The notes: generated by a model from the sequence alone, not told the origin. DNA of 64,000 nucleotides from Zwartia hollandica (GCF_019923725.1 NZ_JAHXRI010000010.1:520636-584635); one strand, 5' to 3'. Positions 19,924-30,126 are shown, numbered from the stretch's first letter. Program-made: numbers and translations.

Positions 19924-21573
19924 ATGCTGCGCGCTCTGCAAATCCGTGACTTTGTTATTGTCACCCAGGCGGATATTGATTTTGCGTCTGGTTTTACCGT
20001 GTTCTCTGGCGAAACGGGCGCTGGCAAATCCATACTAATCGATGCGCTAGCGCTGACGCTCGGGGAACGCGCGGATGTCTCTGTTTTGCGGCAGGGCGCC
20101 GAACGCGCCGAGGTCAGTGCGATTTTCGATACTCCGCCCGAACTCCAGCACTGGCTGACCGAGCATGACCTGCACGCCGGAGACGAACTCGTTTTGCGCC
20201 GCGTGATTGACGCTCAAGGACGTAGTCGCGCCTATATAAACGGTACAACAGCGACCGTCACGCAATTGCGTGAAGTGGGCGAACGTTTGATCGACATCCA
20301 CGGTCAGCACGCACACCAAAGTCTGCTGCGTCCGGACAACCAACGCGATATGCTGGATGCGCATGGCGGTCATCAGACGCTTCGGCAACACGTGACGAAC
20401 GCTTGGAAAGCCTGGCGAAAAGTCGAACGACAACTCTCGCTAAGCGAACAGGATGCCAGCGTCATTGCAGCAGCTCGCGAAAAGCTCGAATGGCAAACAG
20501 CGGAACTCGATCGTCTGAGCCTCGGACCGACCGAGTGGCAAGACATCTCATCTGAACACACCCGCCTTGCGAACGGACAGGCCCTCATCGATGGAGCCGC
20601 GCAAGCGCTGGCTGCGCTCGACGAAAGCGAAGGTTCGGCGCACCATCAAATCGCAACAGCCGTGCAACGTATTAACCAACTGTTGCGCCATGATCCTGCC
20701 TTGCAATCTGTCTATGAGGCTCTCGAGTCGGCGCGTATTGGCGTAAGTGAAGCGGTATCAGATCTCAATGCCTATCTGTCGCGTGTCGAACTCGACCCAG
20801 CAAGGCTTGCAACGGTCGAAGAGCGCATGCGAACAATTTTTGATCTGGCGCGCAAGTTCAAAACCGAACCAGACCAACTCTACGGGTTACATCAAACACT
20901 TCACGGCGAGCTCAAGTCTCTACAGGCGTCTGCCGACATTGAGGCGCTGCGTGCAACAGCCGCTGCGCTCAAACAAGACTACGACCAACATGCGCAAACT
21001 CTTTCCGCCGCTAGGCAAAAGGCGGCAAAAGACTTAGGTAAGCTTGTGGGCCGCGCTATGCAAACCCTAGCCATGGAAGGCGGGCAATTCACTATCTCGC
21101 TCACCGAAGCCCCCGCTTCGGCCCAAGGCCAAGATCATGTTGAGTTTCTAGTCGCAGGCCACACCGGCACAACGCCAAAACCACTCGCTAAAGTCGCGTC
21201 CGGCGGCGAGCTCGCAAGAATCTCGCTCGCCCTCTCGGTCATTGCCAGCCGTGCGGCAAGAGTTCCCACACTGATTTTTGACGAGGTTGACAGCGGTATT
21301 GGTGGCGCGGTCGCTGAAGTCGTTGGTAACTTACTGCGTGAACTCGGACAGCGCCACCAGGTGCTTTGCGTCACCCACTTACCTCAGGTAGCCGCCCGAG
21401 GCCAACATCACTTCCAAGTCAGTAAACAGCAGACCAAAGGCGTAACGAGTTCAAGCATCCTGGCTTTAAATGACGCCGCTCGCATTGAAGAAATCGCCCG
21501 CATGCTCGGTGGAATCAAAATTACCGACACGACGCGCAAGCACGCTTTAGAAATGTTGAACATAGGATCCTGA
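19924..21573 (+). CDS. recN: DNA repair protein RecN
   Basis: SMC-like ATPase that acts in double-strand break repair. 549 residues. Walker A GETGAGKS is at 29-36. A long central coiled coil (about 150-360) follows, then the ABC signature ASGGELARISLAL and Walker B LIFDEVDSGIGG near 460. It starts 5 bases after nadK. In E. coli recN is an SOS gene with LexA sites, but none is seen here, so expression would follow nadK. Confidence 0.96.
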   Translation: MLRALQIRDFVIVTQADIDFASGFTVFSGETGAGKSILIDALALTLGERADVSVLRQGAERAEVSAIFDTPPELQHWLTEHDLHAGDELVLRRVIDAQGRSRAYINGTTATVTQLREVGERLIDIHGQHAHQSLLRPDNQRDMLDAHGGHQTLRQHVTNAWKAWRKVERQLSLSEQDASVIAAAREKLEWQTAELDRLSLGPTEWQDISSEHTRLANGQALIDGAAQALAALDESEGSAHHQIATAVQRINQLLRHDPALQSVYEALESARIGVSEAVSDLNAYLSRVELDPARLATVEERMRTIFDLARKFKTEPDQLYGLHQTLHGELKSLQASADIEALRATAAALKQDYDQHAQTLSAARQKAAKDLGKLVGRAMQTLAMEGGQFTISLTEAPASAQGQDHVEFLVAGHTGTTPKPLAKVASGGELARISLALSVIASRAARVPTLIFDEVDSGIGGAVAEVVGNLLRELGQRHQVLCVTHLPQVAARGQHHFQVSKQQTKGVTSSSILALNDAARIEEIARMLGGIKITDTTRKHALEMLNIGS

Positions 21574-21594
21574 GCGGGATCGCCCAACGTCGCC

Positions 21595-22014
21595 CTAAAC
21601 GCAGTCTTTGCAGACCCCGTACAACACCATATCGTGACTTTCGAGCCTATAACCATTGGCTCGGGCAATCTTGTGCTGGCGCTTTTCAATTTCTTCGTCA
21701 GCAAATTCAGTCACCTTGCCGCAATGGGTACAAATGAGGTGATCGTGATGATCTCCGTCATTGAGCTCAAAAATCGCTTTGCCTCCATCAAACTGGCTTC
21801 GAGCCAAGATGCCCGCCTGCTCAAACTGGGTCAACACCCGATAAACGGTGGCTAGCCCAATATCAATCTTGTCGTTGAGCAAAGAGCGGTAGATATCCTC
21901 AGCACTCAGGTGTCTTTCACCAGATTTGCGGAACATATCGAGAATTTTTAGTCGTGGAAACGTGGCCTTGAGGCCGACATTTTTAAGGTCGCTTTGGTCG
22001 TTCTCGGTATCCAA
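21595..22014 (-). CDS. fur: ferric uptake regulator Fur
   Basis: Fe2+-dependent repressor, 139 residues. The N-terminal winged helix contains [18 protein letters not shown] (about 52-70). The metal and dimerisation region has the [11 protein letters not shown] motif (Cys95, Cys98) and a second pair Cys135 and Cys138 in the last residues. It is divergent from bamE, a pairing seen in many betaproteobacteria. Confidence 0.95.
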   Translation of the reverse strand: MDTENDQSDLKNVGLKATFPRLKILDMFRKSGERHLSAEDIYRSLLNDKIDIGLATVYRVLTQFEQAGILARSQFDGGKAIFELNDGDHHDHLICTHCGKVTEFADEEIEKRQHKIARANGYRLESHDMVLYGVCKDCV

Positions 22015-22098
22015 GAAAAATCCCCTGTTTTGCCTACTAGGCTTGCGATTAAGGCTTTATGATAGCGTCTTTGGTTGCGAAACCTATAGAGGTCTGCA

Positions 22099-22686
22099 GT
22101 GTTCACATCTCGTACTCTCACTTCTTACCTGCGCGCCAGCCTGTTGGGGGTCGTCTGCGTAGCTGGCTTAACTGGTTGTTCCTCCACGCAATGGGGCTTT
22201 CCGTACAGGGTGGGCATCCAGCAAGGTAACTGGGTCACCAAAGATCAGGTCTCGCTTTTGCGCCCAGGCATGTCGCGCGAGCAAGTACGCTATGCGCTTG
22301 GCACTCCGACTCTAGCCAGCGTCTTGCATGCAAACCGGTGGGACTATCCTTACTACTACCGGGCAGGCAATGGTAAGGTCGAAGAACGCGTGCTCACAGT
22401 TATCTTTGAAGGCAGTCAGCTTGCCAGCTGGCGCGGCGACGAGCAACCAGATCTGCAGCCCTTCCAGATCGCGCGCGAAGAAATTCGAACCTCACAAAAA
22501 GAGGCTGCACAGCATCAGCTGAACATGACGCGCGAAGCGAACGATGCGGCGGCGGCCTCGGGAGCGTCAGCCCCGGTAGAAATTTTGCCAGGCGTGACAT
22601 TCGGTCAAACAACCGGCGACATAACACCGTCTGACCCATCGGCTTCGCCGGCCGCTCCGCTTGAAACACCAATGCCCCTGCGTTAA
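22099..22686 (+). CDS. bamE: outer membrane assembly lipoprotein BamE (SmpA/OmlA family)
   Basis: Lipoprotein of the BAM complex that folds outer-membrane beta-barrels. It begins at a GTG with AGAGG upstream. The lipobox LTGC places the lipidated Cys at 27. The BamE core covers about 40-115, with [25 protein letters not shown]. At 195 residues it is long for the family: the last ~75 residues form an Ala/Ser/Pro/Thr-rich tail with no visible fold, a feature of betaproteobacterial members. Confidence 0.92.
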   Translation: MFTSRTLTSYLRASLLGVVCVAGLTGCSSTQWGFPYRVGIQQGNWVTKDQVSLLRPGMSREQVRYALGTPTLASVLHANRWDYPYYYRAGNGKVEERVLTVIFEGSQLASWRGDEQPDLQPFQIAREEIRTSQKEAAQHQLNMTREANDAAAASGASAPVEILPGVTFGQTTGDITPSDPSASPAAPLETPMPLR

Positions 22687-22718
22687 ACCGTTATTCACCT
22701 ATACAACAAGAGTTCATC

Positions 22719-23510
22719 ATGCGTATTGCAATCGCCGGAGCCAGTGGTCGTATGGGCCGTATGCTCATTGAAGCCGTCACCCAATCCACTGATTTAAAGC
22801 TTACGGCTGCGTTGGATATCGCTGGTGCGCCTATGCTGGGTCAAGACGCGACCGCCTTCTTGGGTAAGCTCAGTGGGGTTTTAATCACAGATCAGTTATC
22901 TGCACTCAAACAGGCGGATTGCCTGATTGATTTCACGCGCCCGGAGGGCTCACTCGAGCACCTGAAGGCCTGCGTGACACACGGCGTCAATATGGTTATC
23001 GGAACGACGGGGTTTGACGATGCAGGCAAAGCCGCCATCAGTGAAGCAGCCAAATCGGTTGGTATTGTGTTCGCACCCAACATGAGCGTCGGCGTCAATG
23101 CAACGCTCAAACTGCTTGATATGGCCGCTCGCATTCTGAACTCGGGCTACGACGTAGAGGTCTTTGAAGCACATCACCATCATAAAGTGGATGCTCCCTC
23201 AGGTACTGCGCTCAAAATGGGCGAAGTCGTTGCAGACGCTTGGGGCAAGAAGCTAGACGACATCGCCGCCTGGACCAGGCACGGCCACACGGGTGCACGC
23301 AAGCCGGGTGAGATTGGTTTCTCCGTTGTACGAGGTGGTGACATCGTCGGCGACCACACCGTTTATTTCTGCGGTGTCGGTGAACGCATCGAGATCACCC
23401 ACCGTTCAAGCAGTCGCGCGGGCTATGCCGAGGGTAGTTTGCGTGCCGCACGCTATCTTGAAGGCAAAAAATCCGGCTTGTTTAACATGCAGACGGTGCT
23501 CGGTCTCTAA
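22719..23510 (+). CDS. dapB: 4-hydroxy-tetrahydrodipicolinate reductase
   Basis: NAD(P)H-dependent second step of the DAP/lysine pathway, 263 residues. The N-terminal Rossmann motif GASGRMGR is at 7-14. The catalytic and substrate motif is [16 protein letters not shown] (about 149-164). It follows bamE by 32 bp and is probably read from the bamE promoter or a local one. It converges on murB with 46 bp between stops. Confidence 0.96.
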   Translation: MRIAIAGASGRMGRMLIEAVTQSTDLKLTAALDIAGAPMLGQDATAFLGKLSGVLITDQLSALKQADCLIDFTRPEGSLEHLKACVTHGVNMVIGTTGFDDAGKAAISEAAKSVGIVFAPNMSVGVNATLKLLDMAARILNSGYDVEVFEAHHHHKVDAPSGTALKMGEVVADAWGKKLDDIAAWTRHGHTGARKPGEIGFSVVRGGDIVGDHTVYFCGVGERIEITHRSSSRAGYAEGSLRAARYLEGKKSGLFNMQTVLGL

Positions 23511-23556
23511 GCAAGCAAACAGCCACCCCTACCGTTCTGCCCTCTGGATGACGGCA

Positions 23557-24660
23557 TCAAGCAGCAGGTGCGACAGGCTCCATTTCAAGTTCGACACCGA
23601 ACCTCTCTTGAACGCTTGAGCGTACCGCACGCGCAAGCGCCAGTACCTCGTGCGCATGCGCTCCGCCGTAATTGACTAAAACCAAGGCTTGACGGGCATG
23701 CATGCCAACGGCCCCAACCCGACGCCCCTTCCATCCACACTGGTCAATTAGCCAGCCAGCTGCAAGTTTGTAACTGCCATCAGGCTGCGGATAAGAGACT
23801 AATGTTGGCTCTGTCAGCTTTAGCGCGTCATGCTGCGCTGCCGTCACCACAGGATTCTTGAAAAAACTGCCCGCATTACCTAGCTCGGCCGGATCGGGCA
23901 GCTTGGCACGACGTATGGCACACACTGCGTCGAATACTTGTCGTGCGGTCGGCATGGCGGTGTCGGCCGCCCCAATCCGAAAGTGTCTTTGAAGGTCTGG
24001 GTACTGAAGCACAGGCTGCCAGACCTTGAGCAGCCGAAAGCGTACGGAAACAATCAGCCAAGTTCCTTGCGCGGCCCGCTTGAAAATGCTGTCACGGTAG
24101 GCAAACTCACACTCGGCACGCGTCAGTGTGATCAAGACGCCTTGGGGAATGTTCCAGGCAGTAACCGACTCGATACGGTCTTGCAGCTCAACACCATATG
24201 CACCGATGTTCTGCACCGGCGCCGCCCCCACCGTTCCGGGGATTAAGGCGAGGTTCTCCAACCCCCTCCAGCCACGCTGCGTGGCGTGACACACCCACTC
24301 GTGCCAACCTTCTCCGGCGGCCACATCAACGAGCCAGCAGTCAGGCAAGTCATCAGCCAGTGCAATGCCCTTGAACTCGACTTTTAAAACCAAAGCAGAA
24401 AACTCTGGGGGCAATACAACGTTGCTGCCACCGCCTAATACAAATACCTGAGGAAACTGGCGCGCGAGCTCAGTTAGGCCGGACAGTTGCGTTGTGTTGT
24501 GCAACAAAATTAGGCTCTGCGCTCGGCAAGCAAGCCCCAAGGTATTTTGAGTTGATAGCTCCACCGACTCAACCCGCACGTCTGTCTTGGCCCCGAGGTG
24601 TGCCGCAAAGATCGACTCGGCAACTTCCACAATAGGCAGAGGGACTGGCGGGTTTGACAT
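23557..24660 (-). CDS. murB: UDP-N-acetylenolpyruvoylglucosamine reductase
   Basis: FAD/NADPH enzyme that forms UDP-MurNAc in peptidoglycan synthesis. 367 residues from the ATG at 24660; an upstream extension of 29 codons is not supported. FAD-binding VLGGGSNVV lies near 76, with [20 protein letters not shown] in the core and the catalytic Ser in [10 protein letters not shown]. It is the type I form. Its start codon overlaps the probable -35 of the divergent tRNA-Gly promoter. Confidence 0.95.
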   Translation of the reverse strand: MSNPPVPLPIVEVAESIFAAHLGAKTDVRVESVELSTQNTLGLACRAQSLILLHNTTQLSGLTELARQFPQVFVLGGGSNVVLPPEFSALVLKVEFKGIALADDLPDCWLVDVAAGEGWHEWVCHATQRGWRGLENLALIPGTVGAAPVQNIGAYGVELQDRIESVTAWNIPQGVLITLTRAECEFAYRDSIFKRAAQGTWLIVSVRFRLLKVWQPVLQYPDLQRHFRIGAADTAMPTARQVFDAVCAIRRAKLPDPAELGNAGSFFKNPVVTAAQHDALKLTEPTLVSYPQPDGSYKLAAGWLIDQCGWKGRRVGAVGMHARQALVLVNYGGAHAHEVLALARAVRSSVQERFGVELEMEPVAPAA

Positions 24661-24684
24661 AGGGGTGGGAGGGTATGCTATAGT
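24654..24684 (+). promoter_or_regulatory. probable promoter of tRNA-Gly
   Basis: A perfect -35 TTGACA (24654-24659) overlaps the murB start region and is followed after 19 bases by TATAGT (24679-24684). The spacing is slightly long. It would start a transcript about 75 bases upstream of the tRNA. Confidence 0.5.
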
Positions 24685-24764
24685 CTTGGTCTTCGTGAAT
24701 CGTACTTGAATGCAGTGCTGAAAGGCACTAGAAATTTTGCACTTCAAGAACGGTAAGCGGCAAA

Positions 24765-24840
24765 GCGGGAGTAGCTCAGTTGGTAGAGCGCAACCTTGCC
24801 AAGGTTGAGGTCGCGAGTTCGAGACTCGTCTCCCGCTCCA
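24765..24840 (+). tRNA. tRNA-Gly (GCC anticodon)
   Basis: 76 bases with the 3' CCA encoded. The acceptor stem is GCGGGAG/CTCCCGC with discriminator U. A D-loop (AGCTCAGTTGGTAGAGC), a five-base anticodon stem around CTTGCCAAG (GCC) and a T-loop GTTCGAGA are all present. It is followed at once by an intrinsic terminator, so it is a single-tRNA unit. Confidence 0.97.
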
Positions 24841-24849
24841 AATTCTGGC

Positions 24850-24879
24850 AAAAGCCTGATCTGTCGATCAGGCTTTTTT
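24850..24879 (+). terminator. intrinsic terminator after tRNA-Gly, probably bidirectional
   Basis: GCCTGATC-TGTC-GATCAGGC is an 8-bp perfect stem (24854-24873) preceded by AAAA and followed by TTTTTT. It ends tRNA-Gly transcripts. On the other strand it lies 18 bases past the end of the convergent Bug receptor gene with a shorter U-run, so it can serve both. Confidence 0.88.
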
Positions 24880-24896
24880 CTTGCCCAGACAAAACA

Positions 24897-25883
24897 TCAG
24901 TCAAGTTTGGCGCCAGAAGTTTTGACAACTTCGCTCCAACGCTTAACTTCATTATCAACAAACGCACCGAACTGAGCGCCTGTTAGGTCTGGAAATTCAG
25001 CGCCGTTTGTTGCCCACACCGTACGGATCGTCTCGTCTTGCGGCAGTTTTTTCAGTGCCGCGATGATTTTATCTGTGACAGCCGCTGGGGTATTTTTGGG
25101 TGCCCACAAAGCGTACCAGGTGCTAACCACGTACTGAGGAAGCCCAATTTCAGCTGTCGTGGGCACATCAGGGATAGCAGGGTTACGCTTTTCACTTGCA
25201 ACAAAGAGAGGCGTAATACGCCCTGCTTTGATTTGCGCAGAGGACGAACCTAATCCGTCAAACATCATATCTACATCTCCTGCAATCAAGCCTTGCATAG
25301 CAGGACCCGCACCGCGGTAGGGGATGTGCGCGATGTCGGTTTTCGACTGGATCTTGTACAACTCACCCGCGAGATGGTGCGATGTTCCGCTACCAGCAGA
25401 GCCATAGTTCATTTTGCCTGGATTCGCTTTTACCTGCGCCAAGAACGCCTGGTAGTCTTTGCCGGGGACTTTCTTGGGGTTCACGACCAACACTTGCGGC
25501 ACACGCGCAATCACTGCCAACGGGATAAAGTCCTTCTGAATGTTGTAATCCAGCTTTGGGTACATTGACGGTGCAATCGAATGGTGCACTGCTCCAACAA
25601 ACAAGGTATAGCCATCAGCCGGCGCCTTGGCTGCAGCCGACGCACCGACTGTACCGCCCGCACCGCCACGATTATCGATAATGAATTGCTGACCCAACTC
25701 TTTGCCTAACACTGCAGCAAGGGGGCGAGCGAAGGCATCAGTCCCGCCACCAGCAGGAAACGGCACGATGAGCGTGACTGGCTTGGTCGGCCAGTCGGAC
25801 TGCGCCCAAGTAGGCCCGGCCAGTAGCGCTAGTGCGCCAACACCCAAATGCATTAGCGCTCGGCGCGTCATCATTGTTTTCAT
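24897..25883 (-). CDS. tripartite tricarboxylate transporter receptor (Bug/TctC family)
   Basis: A 328-residue periplasmic binding protein. The signal peptide ends about WAQS (residue ~24), after a twin-Arg-like TRR start. Mature signatures are PVTLIVPFPAGGGTDAFAR and the ADGYTLFVGAVHHSIAPS region typical of Bug proteins. These bind carboxylates or related small organic molecules; the ligand is unknown. No TctA/TctB membrane genes are nearby, as is usual for the many orphan Bug proteins in Alcaligenaceae. GGAGACGACG precedes the ATG at 25883. Confidence 0.92.
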   Translation of the reverse strand: MKTMMTRRALMHLGVGALALLAGPTWAQSDWPTKPVTLIVPFPAGGGTDAFARPLAAVLGKELGQQFIIDNRGGAGGTVGASAAAKAPADGYTLFVGAVHHSIAPSMYPKLDYNIQKDFIPLAVIARVPQVLVVNPKKVPGKDYQAFLAQVKANPGKMNYGSAGSGTSHHLAGELYKIQSKTDIAHIPYRGAGPAMQGLIAGDVDMMFDGLGSSSAQIKAGRITPLFVASEKRNPAIPDVPTTAEIGLPQYVVSTWYALWAPKNTPAAVTDKIIAALKKLPQDETIRTVWATNGAEFPDLTGAQFGAFVDNEVKRWSEVVKTSGAKLD

Positions 25884-26039
25884 CGTCGTCTCCAGATTGT
25901 CTCGAACAAAAAATCCACGGACCATCCCTTGCCGACATGGCAAAGGCTTCGTCCTGAGGTTATAGCCAGTATAGTTTGAGTCAACCAAGTTAAAAAGACC
26001 TTTTGTAGTATGATCTGCGCCGGCGTAACGCTTAATGTT

Positions 26040-26113
26040 GGCGCAATGGCAGAGTGGTTATGCAGCGGATTGCAAATCCGTGTAGCTCGGTTCGATTCCG
26101 GGTTGCGCCTCCA
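26040..26113 (+). tRNA. tRNA-Cys (GCA anticodon)
   Basis: 74 bases with CCA encoded. The acceptor stem is GGCGCAA/TTGCGCC with discriminator U. The anticodon loop ATTGCAAAT gives GCA, and the T-arm TCGGTTCGATTCCGG is normal. A TATGAT -10-like box lies at 26009-26014. No terminator follows: the MFS transporter start codon is only 10 bases downstream. Confidence 0.96.
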
Positions 26114-26123
26114 GTAGATAACA

Positions 26124-27380
26124 ATGACAAGCGTGAGCTCTAGCCCCTCCCCTTCTGCAATGCCCACAGGCTTCGTGGCGTTGCGTATCGTTCTCGTGTT
26201 TGCCGTTGGATATTTTCTATCCTACGCCATGCGCTCGGTCAACGCTGCCATCGCACCCCTCTTAGTTTCAGATCTGAATCTCTCAGCCAGCGAACTGGGC
26301 TGGCTCTCTTCGGCCTATATTCTTTCCTTTGCCGCGATGCAAATCCCTGTGGGGGTCTGGCTCGACCGATACGGCGCGCGCAGAACTGAATCTGCGTTGC
26401 TGTTGATTGCAGCCGCCGGAGCCGCACTGACGGCCATTGGAGAGACGCTCTTGATCCAGTCGCTGGGACGCATCCTCATAGGAATCGGCGTATCGGCCTG
26501 CCTGATGGCCTCCTACTCCTACTTCCGACGATGCTTTCCACCTGAGCGGCAGCCGCGTCTAGTGATGTATATGTTGATCTCAGGCACCTCGGGCGCCTTA
26601 ATGGCCAGTCAACCCGCGCTAGCGCTAGCAGAATGGGTCGGCTGGCGACATGTTTTTAGTCTCACGGCCCTGCTCTTTCTCTTTAGCGCTATCGCCATAT
26701 TTGTCTTCACCGGCGACCTCGACCGTCAGACCAGTGCGAGCAAAACACAAATCTCAAATGCTGGTTTTTTCTCGCTTTGTCGACATCCATTTATGCTTCG
26801 CGTCTTACCAGCGACCGTGTTTACAATCGGTGGTTTTGGCGCGCTACAAACCCTTTGGGCGGGTCCCTGGTTTACACAAGTGTTGGGAATGAGCCCTGAC
26901 CGAGCAAGTCAAACCCTGCTCTATATGAATGCCAGCATTCTGTGCTCCTATTTTTTAATGGGCGAATTGAGCCCGCGGCTCATCAAACGCGGCGTTTCCT
27001 TACTGAACCAGTCATTAGGCGCGCTGATCTGGCTGCCTGTGTGTTTAGGCATCATCACGTTTTGGCAACACTCTGCATCCTGGATCCTATGGTTGATTAT
27101 TGCCCCGGCCATACCGGCGATGTTCTTACTCCAGACGCAAGCTGCGCTCGAGTTTCCCAGAGAAGTCGCCGGACGCGTGCTGACAACCTATAACCTGCTG
27201 GTATTTGCGGGTACGTTTATTGTTCAATGGGGCTTTGGTGCGCTGACCGATTTGTTTCAGCGTCTAAACAACAACCCGAGTCAGTCGCTCACTTACGCCA
27301 TGACCTGTCTGGTCATACTCCAAGCGGGCGGCCTACTGTGGTTTTTTGTAAAAAAACCTGATGGATCAATCCGTACTTGA
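26124..27380 (+). CDS. MFS transporter
   Basis: A 418-residue membrane protein with about 12 hydrophobic helices. The loop 2-3 motif GVWLDRYGARR near residue 76 is the MFS signature. It resembles sugar/organic-acid or uptake carriers of the major facilitator superfamily; the substrate is unknown. The ATG at 26124 is 10 bases after the tRNA-Cys CCA and has no Shine-Dalgarno. An alternative in-frame ATG at 26160 has none either. The end overlaps the next gene by 20 bases. Confidence 0.88.
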   Translation: MTSVSSSPSPSAMPTGFVALRIVLVFAVGYFLSYAMRSVNAAIAPLLVSDLNLSASELGWLSSAYILSFAAMQIPVGVWLDRYGARRTESALLLIAAAGAALTAIGETLLIQSLGRILIGIGVSACLMASYSYFRRCFPPERQPRLVMYMLISGTSGALMASQPALALAEWVGWRHVFSLTALLFLFSAIAIFVFTGDLDRQTSASKTQISNAGFFSLCRHPFMLRVLPATVFTIGGFGALQTLWAGPWFTQVLGMSPDRASQTLLYMNASILCSYFLMGELSPRLIKRGVSLLNQSLGALIWLPVCLGIITFWQHSASWILWLIIAPAIPAMFLLQTQAALEFPREVAGRVLTTYNLLVFAGTFIVQWGFGALTDLFQRLNNNPSQSLTYAMTCLVILQAGGLLWFFVKKPDGSIRT

Positions 27381-28005
27381 TGCGATCGCCCGCTGGCCGA
27401 ATGTGCCGGTGGTCTACGGCTGGCTTTCCCTCAGTGCACGCGGGGCTTGGCGTCTGCACCCTCTGGGCGATGCGCAACTTGGGGGCGAAGGCACAGGTAT
27501 CACCAACACCCAAATCTTGGGGTTTATTGGTCGGAACTATTCGAACGAGCCTAACGGACAGTGGTTTTTTCAAAATGGTCCACAACGCGTGTACGTTCGA
27601 TTAGACGCTGCTCCGCTGATCCTCCACCTGCGACCAGATCTCAACGCACTTGTCACGCATAACGAGCTCATCGTCAAAACAATCACACAGTGGTTTGCAG
27701 ACGATCTCGGGCAACTTTATGCCCAAACCGATCTAGGGCCTGCCCGTGTTGATGATCGCGACCTGCTGGGCCTTACCGAGGTGCTTCGAAGCGAAACGGG
27801 TAAAACAGCGCTCGAAGTCCTGGACAACCTTTCCCAGCACGACGACCTGTCCTCCCAACAAACGGGGATGATTCGTTTATTTGACCCTTTGGCGCAATAT
27901 GCGGCCCTAAGTAAGCCTGCCCCCCTACAGCGCATCTTGCAAAGCGACCTTGCAAAGACTTTGGGTTTTGTAATGAATCCTGCACCAATACGCACCGATT
28001 CGTAA
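27361..28005 (+). CDS. conserved protein of unknown function (cytoplasmic)
   Basis: A 214-residue protein without signal peptide or membrane segment. The N-terminal ~100 residues look like a compact beta-rich domain (PNVPVVYGWLSLSARGAWRL, QWFFQNGPQRVYVRLD) and the C-terminal half is helical. I do not recognise a named family with certainty. It overlaps the MFS gene by 20 bases and precedes the NUDIX gene by 24 bp, so it belongs to that transcript. Confidence 0.75.
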   Translation: MDQSVLDAIARWPNVPVVYGWLSLSARGAWRLHPLGDAQLGGEGTGITNTQILGFIGRNYSNEPNGQWFFQNGPQRVYVRLDAAPLILHLRPDLNALVTHNELIVKTITQWFADDLGQLYAQTDLGPARVDDRDLLGLTEVLRSETGKTALEVLDNLSQHDDLSSQQTGMIRLFDPLAQYAALSKPAPLQRILQSDLAKTLGFVMNPAPIRTDS

Positions 28006-28029
28006 TCATTAGCCTTAAAATACAGGTCT

Positions 28030-28620
28030 ATGAGCCACGATCCCGACTTCTATTTCCCTGCACCACGTCTGCAAAAATTCTGCGGACAATGTGCGACTCC
28101 CATTACGCGTCGTATTCTCGAAGGCGATAATCGGGAACGGGATGTGTGTGAAGCCTGCGGCGCAGTCCATTACCAAAACCCCAGACTTGTGGTCGGCACC
28201 CTGCCAATCTGGAACGACAAAATCCTTTTATGCCTGCGAGCAATTGAGCCGCGCGCCAACACCTGGACTTTACCGGCTGGCTTTATGGAGCTTGGGGAAA
28301 CCATTGGCCAAGGTGCTGAACGCGAGACGCAAGAGGAAGCCGGAGCGCAAATAACGCTGGGCAAACTCTATACGGTTGTTGACATACCCCACGTCGATCA
28401 AGTGCACGTGTATTTCCTAGCGCACGCGATCAGCCCAGATCTTGATCCCGGTCCAGAAACCCTTGAGGCACGCTGGTACGGCATTGACGAAATCCCCTGG
28501 GATAATCTGTCTTTTCGCTCTGTCTCAACAACGCTCAAACACTATCTGCGCGAGCGCGAGATCGGCCACTTTGACACCCACCATTACTCTTTGTTCGCAG
28601 CCAACCGGCCAGGCGACTGA
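28030..28620 (+). CDS. NUDIX hydrolase with N-terminal zinc ribbon
   Basis: A 196-residue protein. The N-terminal zinc ribbon CGQC...CEAC (about 19-47) resembles that of NudC-type NADH pyrophosphatases. The NUDIX box [23 protein letters not shown] (near 83-105) is complete (Gx5Ex7REUxEExGU). It hydrolyses a nucleoside diphosphate linked to another group; the substrate is not known. The gene precedes aat by 25 bp. Confidence 0.92.
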   Translation: MSHDPDFYFPAPRLQKFCGQCATPITRRILEGDNRERDVCEACGAVHYQNPRLVVGTLPIWNDKILLCLRAIEPRANTWTLPAGFMELGETIGQGAERETQEEAGAQITLGKLYTVVDIPHVDQVHVYFLAHAISPDLDPGPETLEARWYGIDEIPWDNLSFRSVSTTLKHYLREREIGHFDTHHYSLFAANRPGD

Positions 28621-28645
28621 GTGCAAAGGCCCGCTTGAGCCTGCC

Positions 28646-29386
28646 ATGAGACTGACCTGGCTCGACCCCGACACCCCCTTTCCTAATCCGGAAGAAGCGC
28701 TGCAGGAGCCCGCCGGGCTATTAGCCGCTGGGGCTGACTTATCAATCCCACGTTTACGCGCCGCCTATCGCCAAGGCATCTTTCCTTGGTTCTCGGCAGA
28801 CGAGCCGCCGCTCTGGTGGTCGCCCGACCCAAGAATGGTGCTGCAGTGCGACTCATTGCATCTGTCCCACTCCTTGGGCAAGCGCCTGCGACAAATCGCT
28901 CGCGCGCAAGCCGCTGGGGACTACTCCACCGTCGTCAAAGTCGACACGGCTTTCACCGCCGTTTTGCGCGCTTGTGCCCGACCAGCCCACAATGGACAGC
29001 CCGGCACCTGGATCACTAGAGAAATGCAATTGGCTTACGAGGCCTGGCATTTACTAGGACACGTGCACAGCCTAGAAACGTGGATGGATGGAGAGTTGGT
29101 AGGAGGGTTATACGGCGTGAGCCTCGGGCGTATGTTTTTTGGCGAATCGATGTTTAGTCGAGCGACAGATGCCTCTAAAATCGCCTTGGCACACTTGGTC
29201 TGGTTCTTAAAGAATCAAGGGATCCCGTGGGTTGACTGTCAGATGCACACTGCGCACCTAAGCACCCTAGGGGCAGCACCCATCCCCAGGCAGCAATTCA
29301 TCGCACATGTCCAACAATACACCTCGATGCCTGATATCGTTTGGCATCCAGGTCGCCTGGACCAAGCAGGTATATTGCACCTATGA
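28646..29386 (+). CDS. aat: leucyl/phenylalanyl-tRNA--protein transferase
   Basis: Adds Leu or Phe to N-terminal Lys or Arg, creating an N-degron for ClpS/ClpAP. 246 residues from the ATG at 28646. Family signatures include [28 protein letters not shown] (about 45-72), [25 protein letters not shown], and the C-terminal [12 protein letters not shown]. Its stop overlaps the bpt start (ATGA), so the two transferases are translationally coupled. Confidence 0.96.
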   Translation: MRLTWLDPDTPFPNPEEALQEPAGLLAAGADLSIPRLRAAYRQGIFPWFSADEPPLWWSPDPRMVLQCDSLHLSHSLGKRLRQIARAQAAGDYSTVVKVDTAFTAVLRACARPAHNGQPGTWITREMQLAYEAWHLLGHVHSLETWMDGELVGGLYGVSLGRMFFGESMFSRATDASKIALAHLVWFLKNQGIPWVDCQMHTAHLSTLGAAPIPRQQFIAHVQQYTSMPDIVWHPGRLDQAGILHL

Positions 29387-30126
29387 GCCAACTGAAAGAA
29401 CTCCCCTTTGCGGCACTGCAGTTTTATGCGACTGCGCCGTATCCATGCAGCTACTTGCCGCAGCAACAAGCTCGCTCGCAAGTCGCTGCGCCGGGACATT
29501 TGATTCATGCCGATACCTACTCCCAATTGATAGATCAAGGATTTCGGCGCAGTGGGCTATTCACGTACCGCCCTCACTGTGACAATTGCCGCGCCTGCCT
29601 GCCCGTCCGTGTTGACACGACTCGCTTTACACCGAACCGCACCCAACAGCGCACCCTCAAGCGCCATCAACAACTACGTCCACTGGTCGCCGAACTATCC
29701 TGGTCCAGCGAACACTACGCGTTGTATGCCCGCTATCAAGCGCTGCGTCACCCTGGTGGTGGCATGGATGATGACAGTCGCACGCAGTACAGCGAATTTC
29801 TATTAGCCAGCCGTGTGAACACTCGCTTGGTCGAGTTTCGAGAAGAAGATGGCACCTTGCGTATGGTGTCTATCATCGATGTACTCGAGCAAGGGCTCTC
29901 GTCGGTCTACACCTTCTATGATCCAGATGCGACAGGTAGCCTGGGCACCTATAGCATTTTGTGGCAAATCCAACAGTGCCGCCAACTCGGACTGCCATGG
30001 CTCTATCTAGGTTATTGGATCGAAAAGAGTGCAAAAATGGCATACAAAGCAGCATTTGGTCCGGCGCAGTACCGCTATAACGGAACCTGGCACGATCAGC
30101 CGCCACTCCCTGATGTTTCACTCTGA
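29383..30126 (+). CDS. bpt: aspartate/glutamate leucyltransferase (bacterial ATE, Bpt)
   Basis: Transfers Leu to N-terminal Asp or Glu, the second N-degron branch. 247 residues from the ATG at 29383, which overlaps the aat stop. The N-terminal Cys-containing stretch [10 protein letters not shown], then [12 protein letters not shown] (CxxCxxC, about 63-74), and [16 protein letters not shown] near the C-terminus match the ATE family. With aat it supplies both known bacterial N-degron tagging activities. Confidence 0.94.
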   Translation: MSQLKELPFAALQFYATAPYPCSYLPQQQARSQVAAPGHLIHADTYSQLIDQGFRRSGLFTYRPHCDNCRACLPVRVDTTRFTPNRTQQRTLKRHQQLRPLVAELSWSSEHYALYARYQALRHPGGGMDDDSRTQYSEFLLASRVNTRLVEFREEDGTLRMVSIIDVLEQGLSSVYTFYDPDATGSLGTYSILWQIQQCRQLGLPWLYLGYWIEKSAKMAYKAAFGPAQYRYNGTWHDQPPLPDVSL

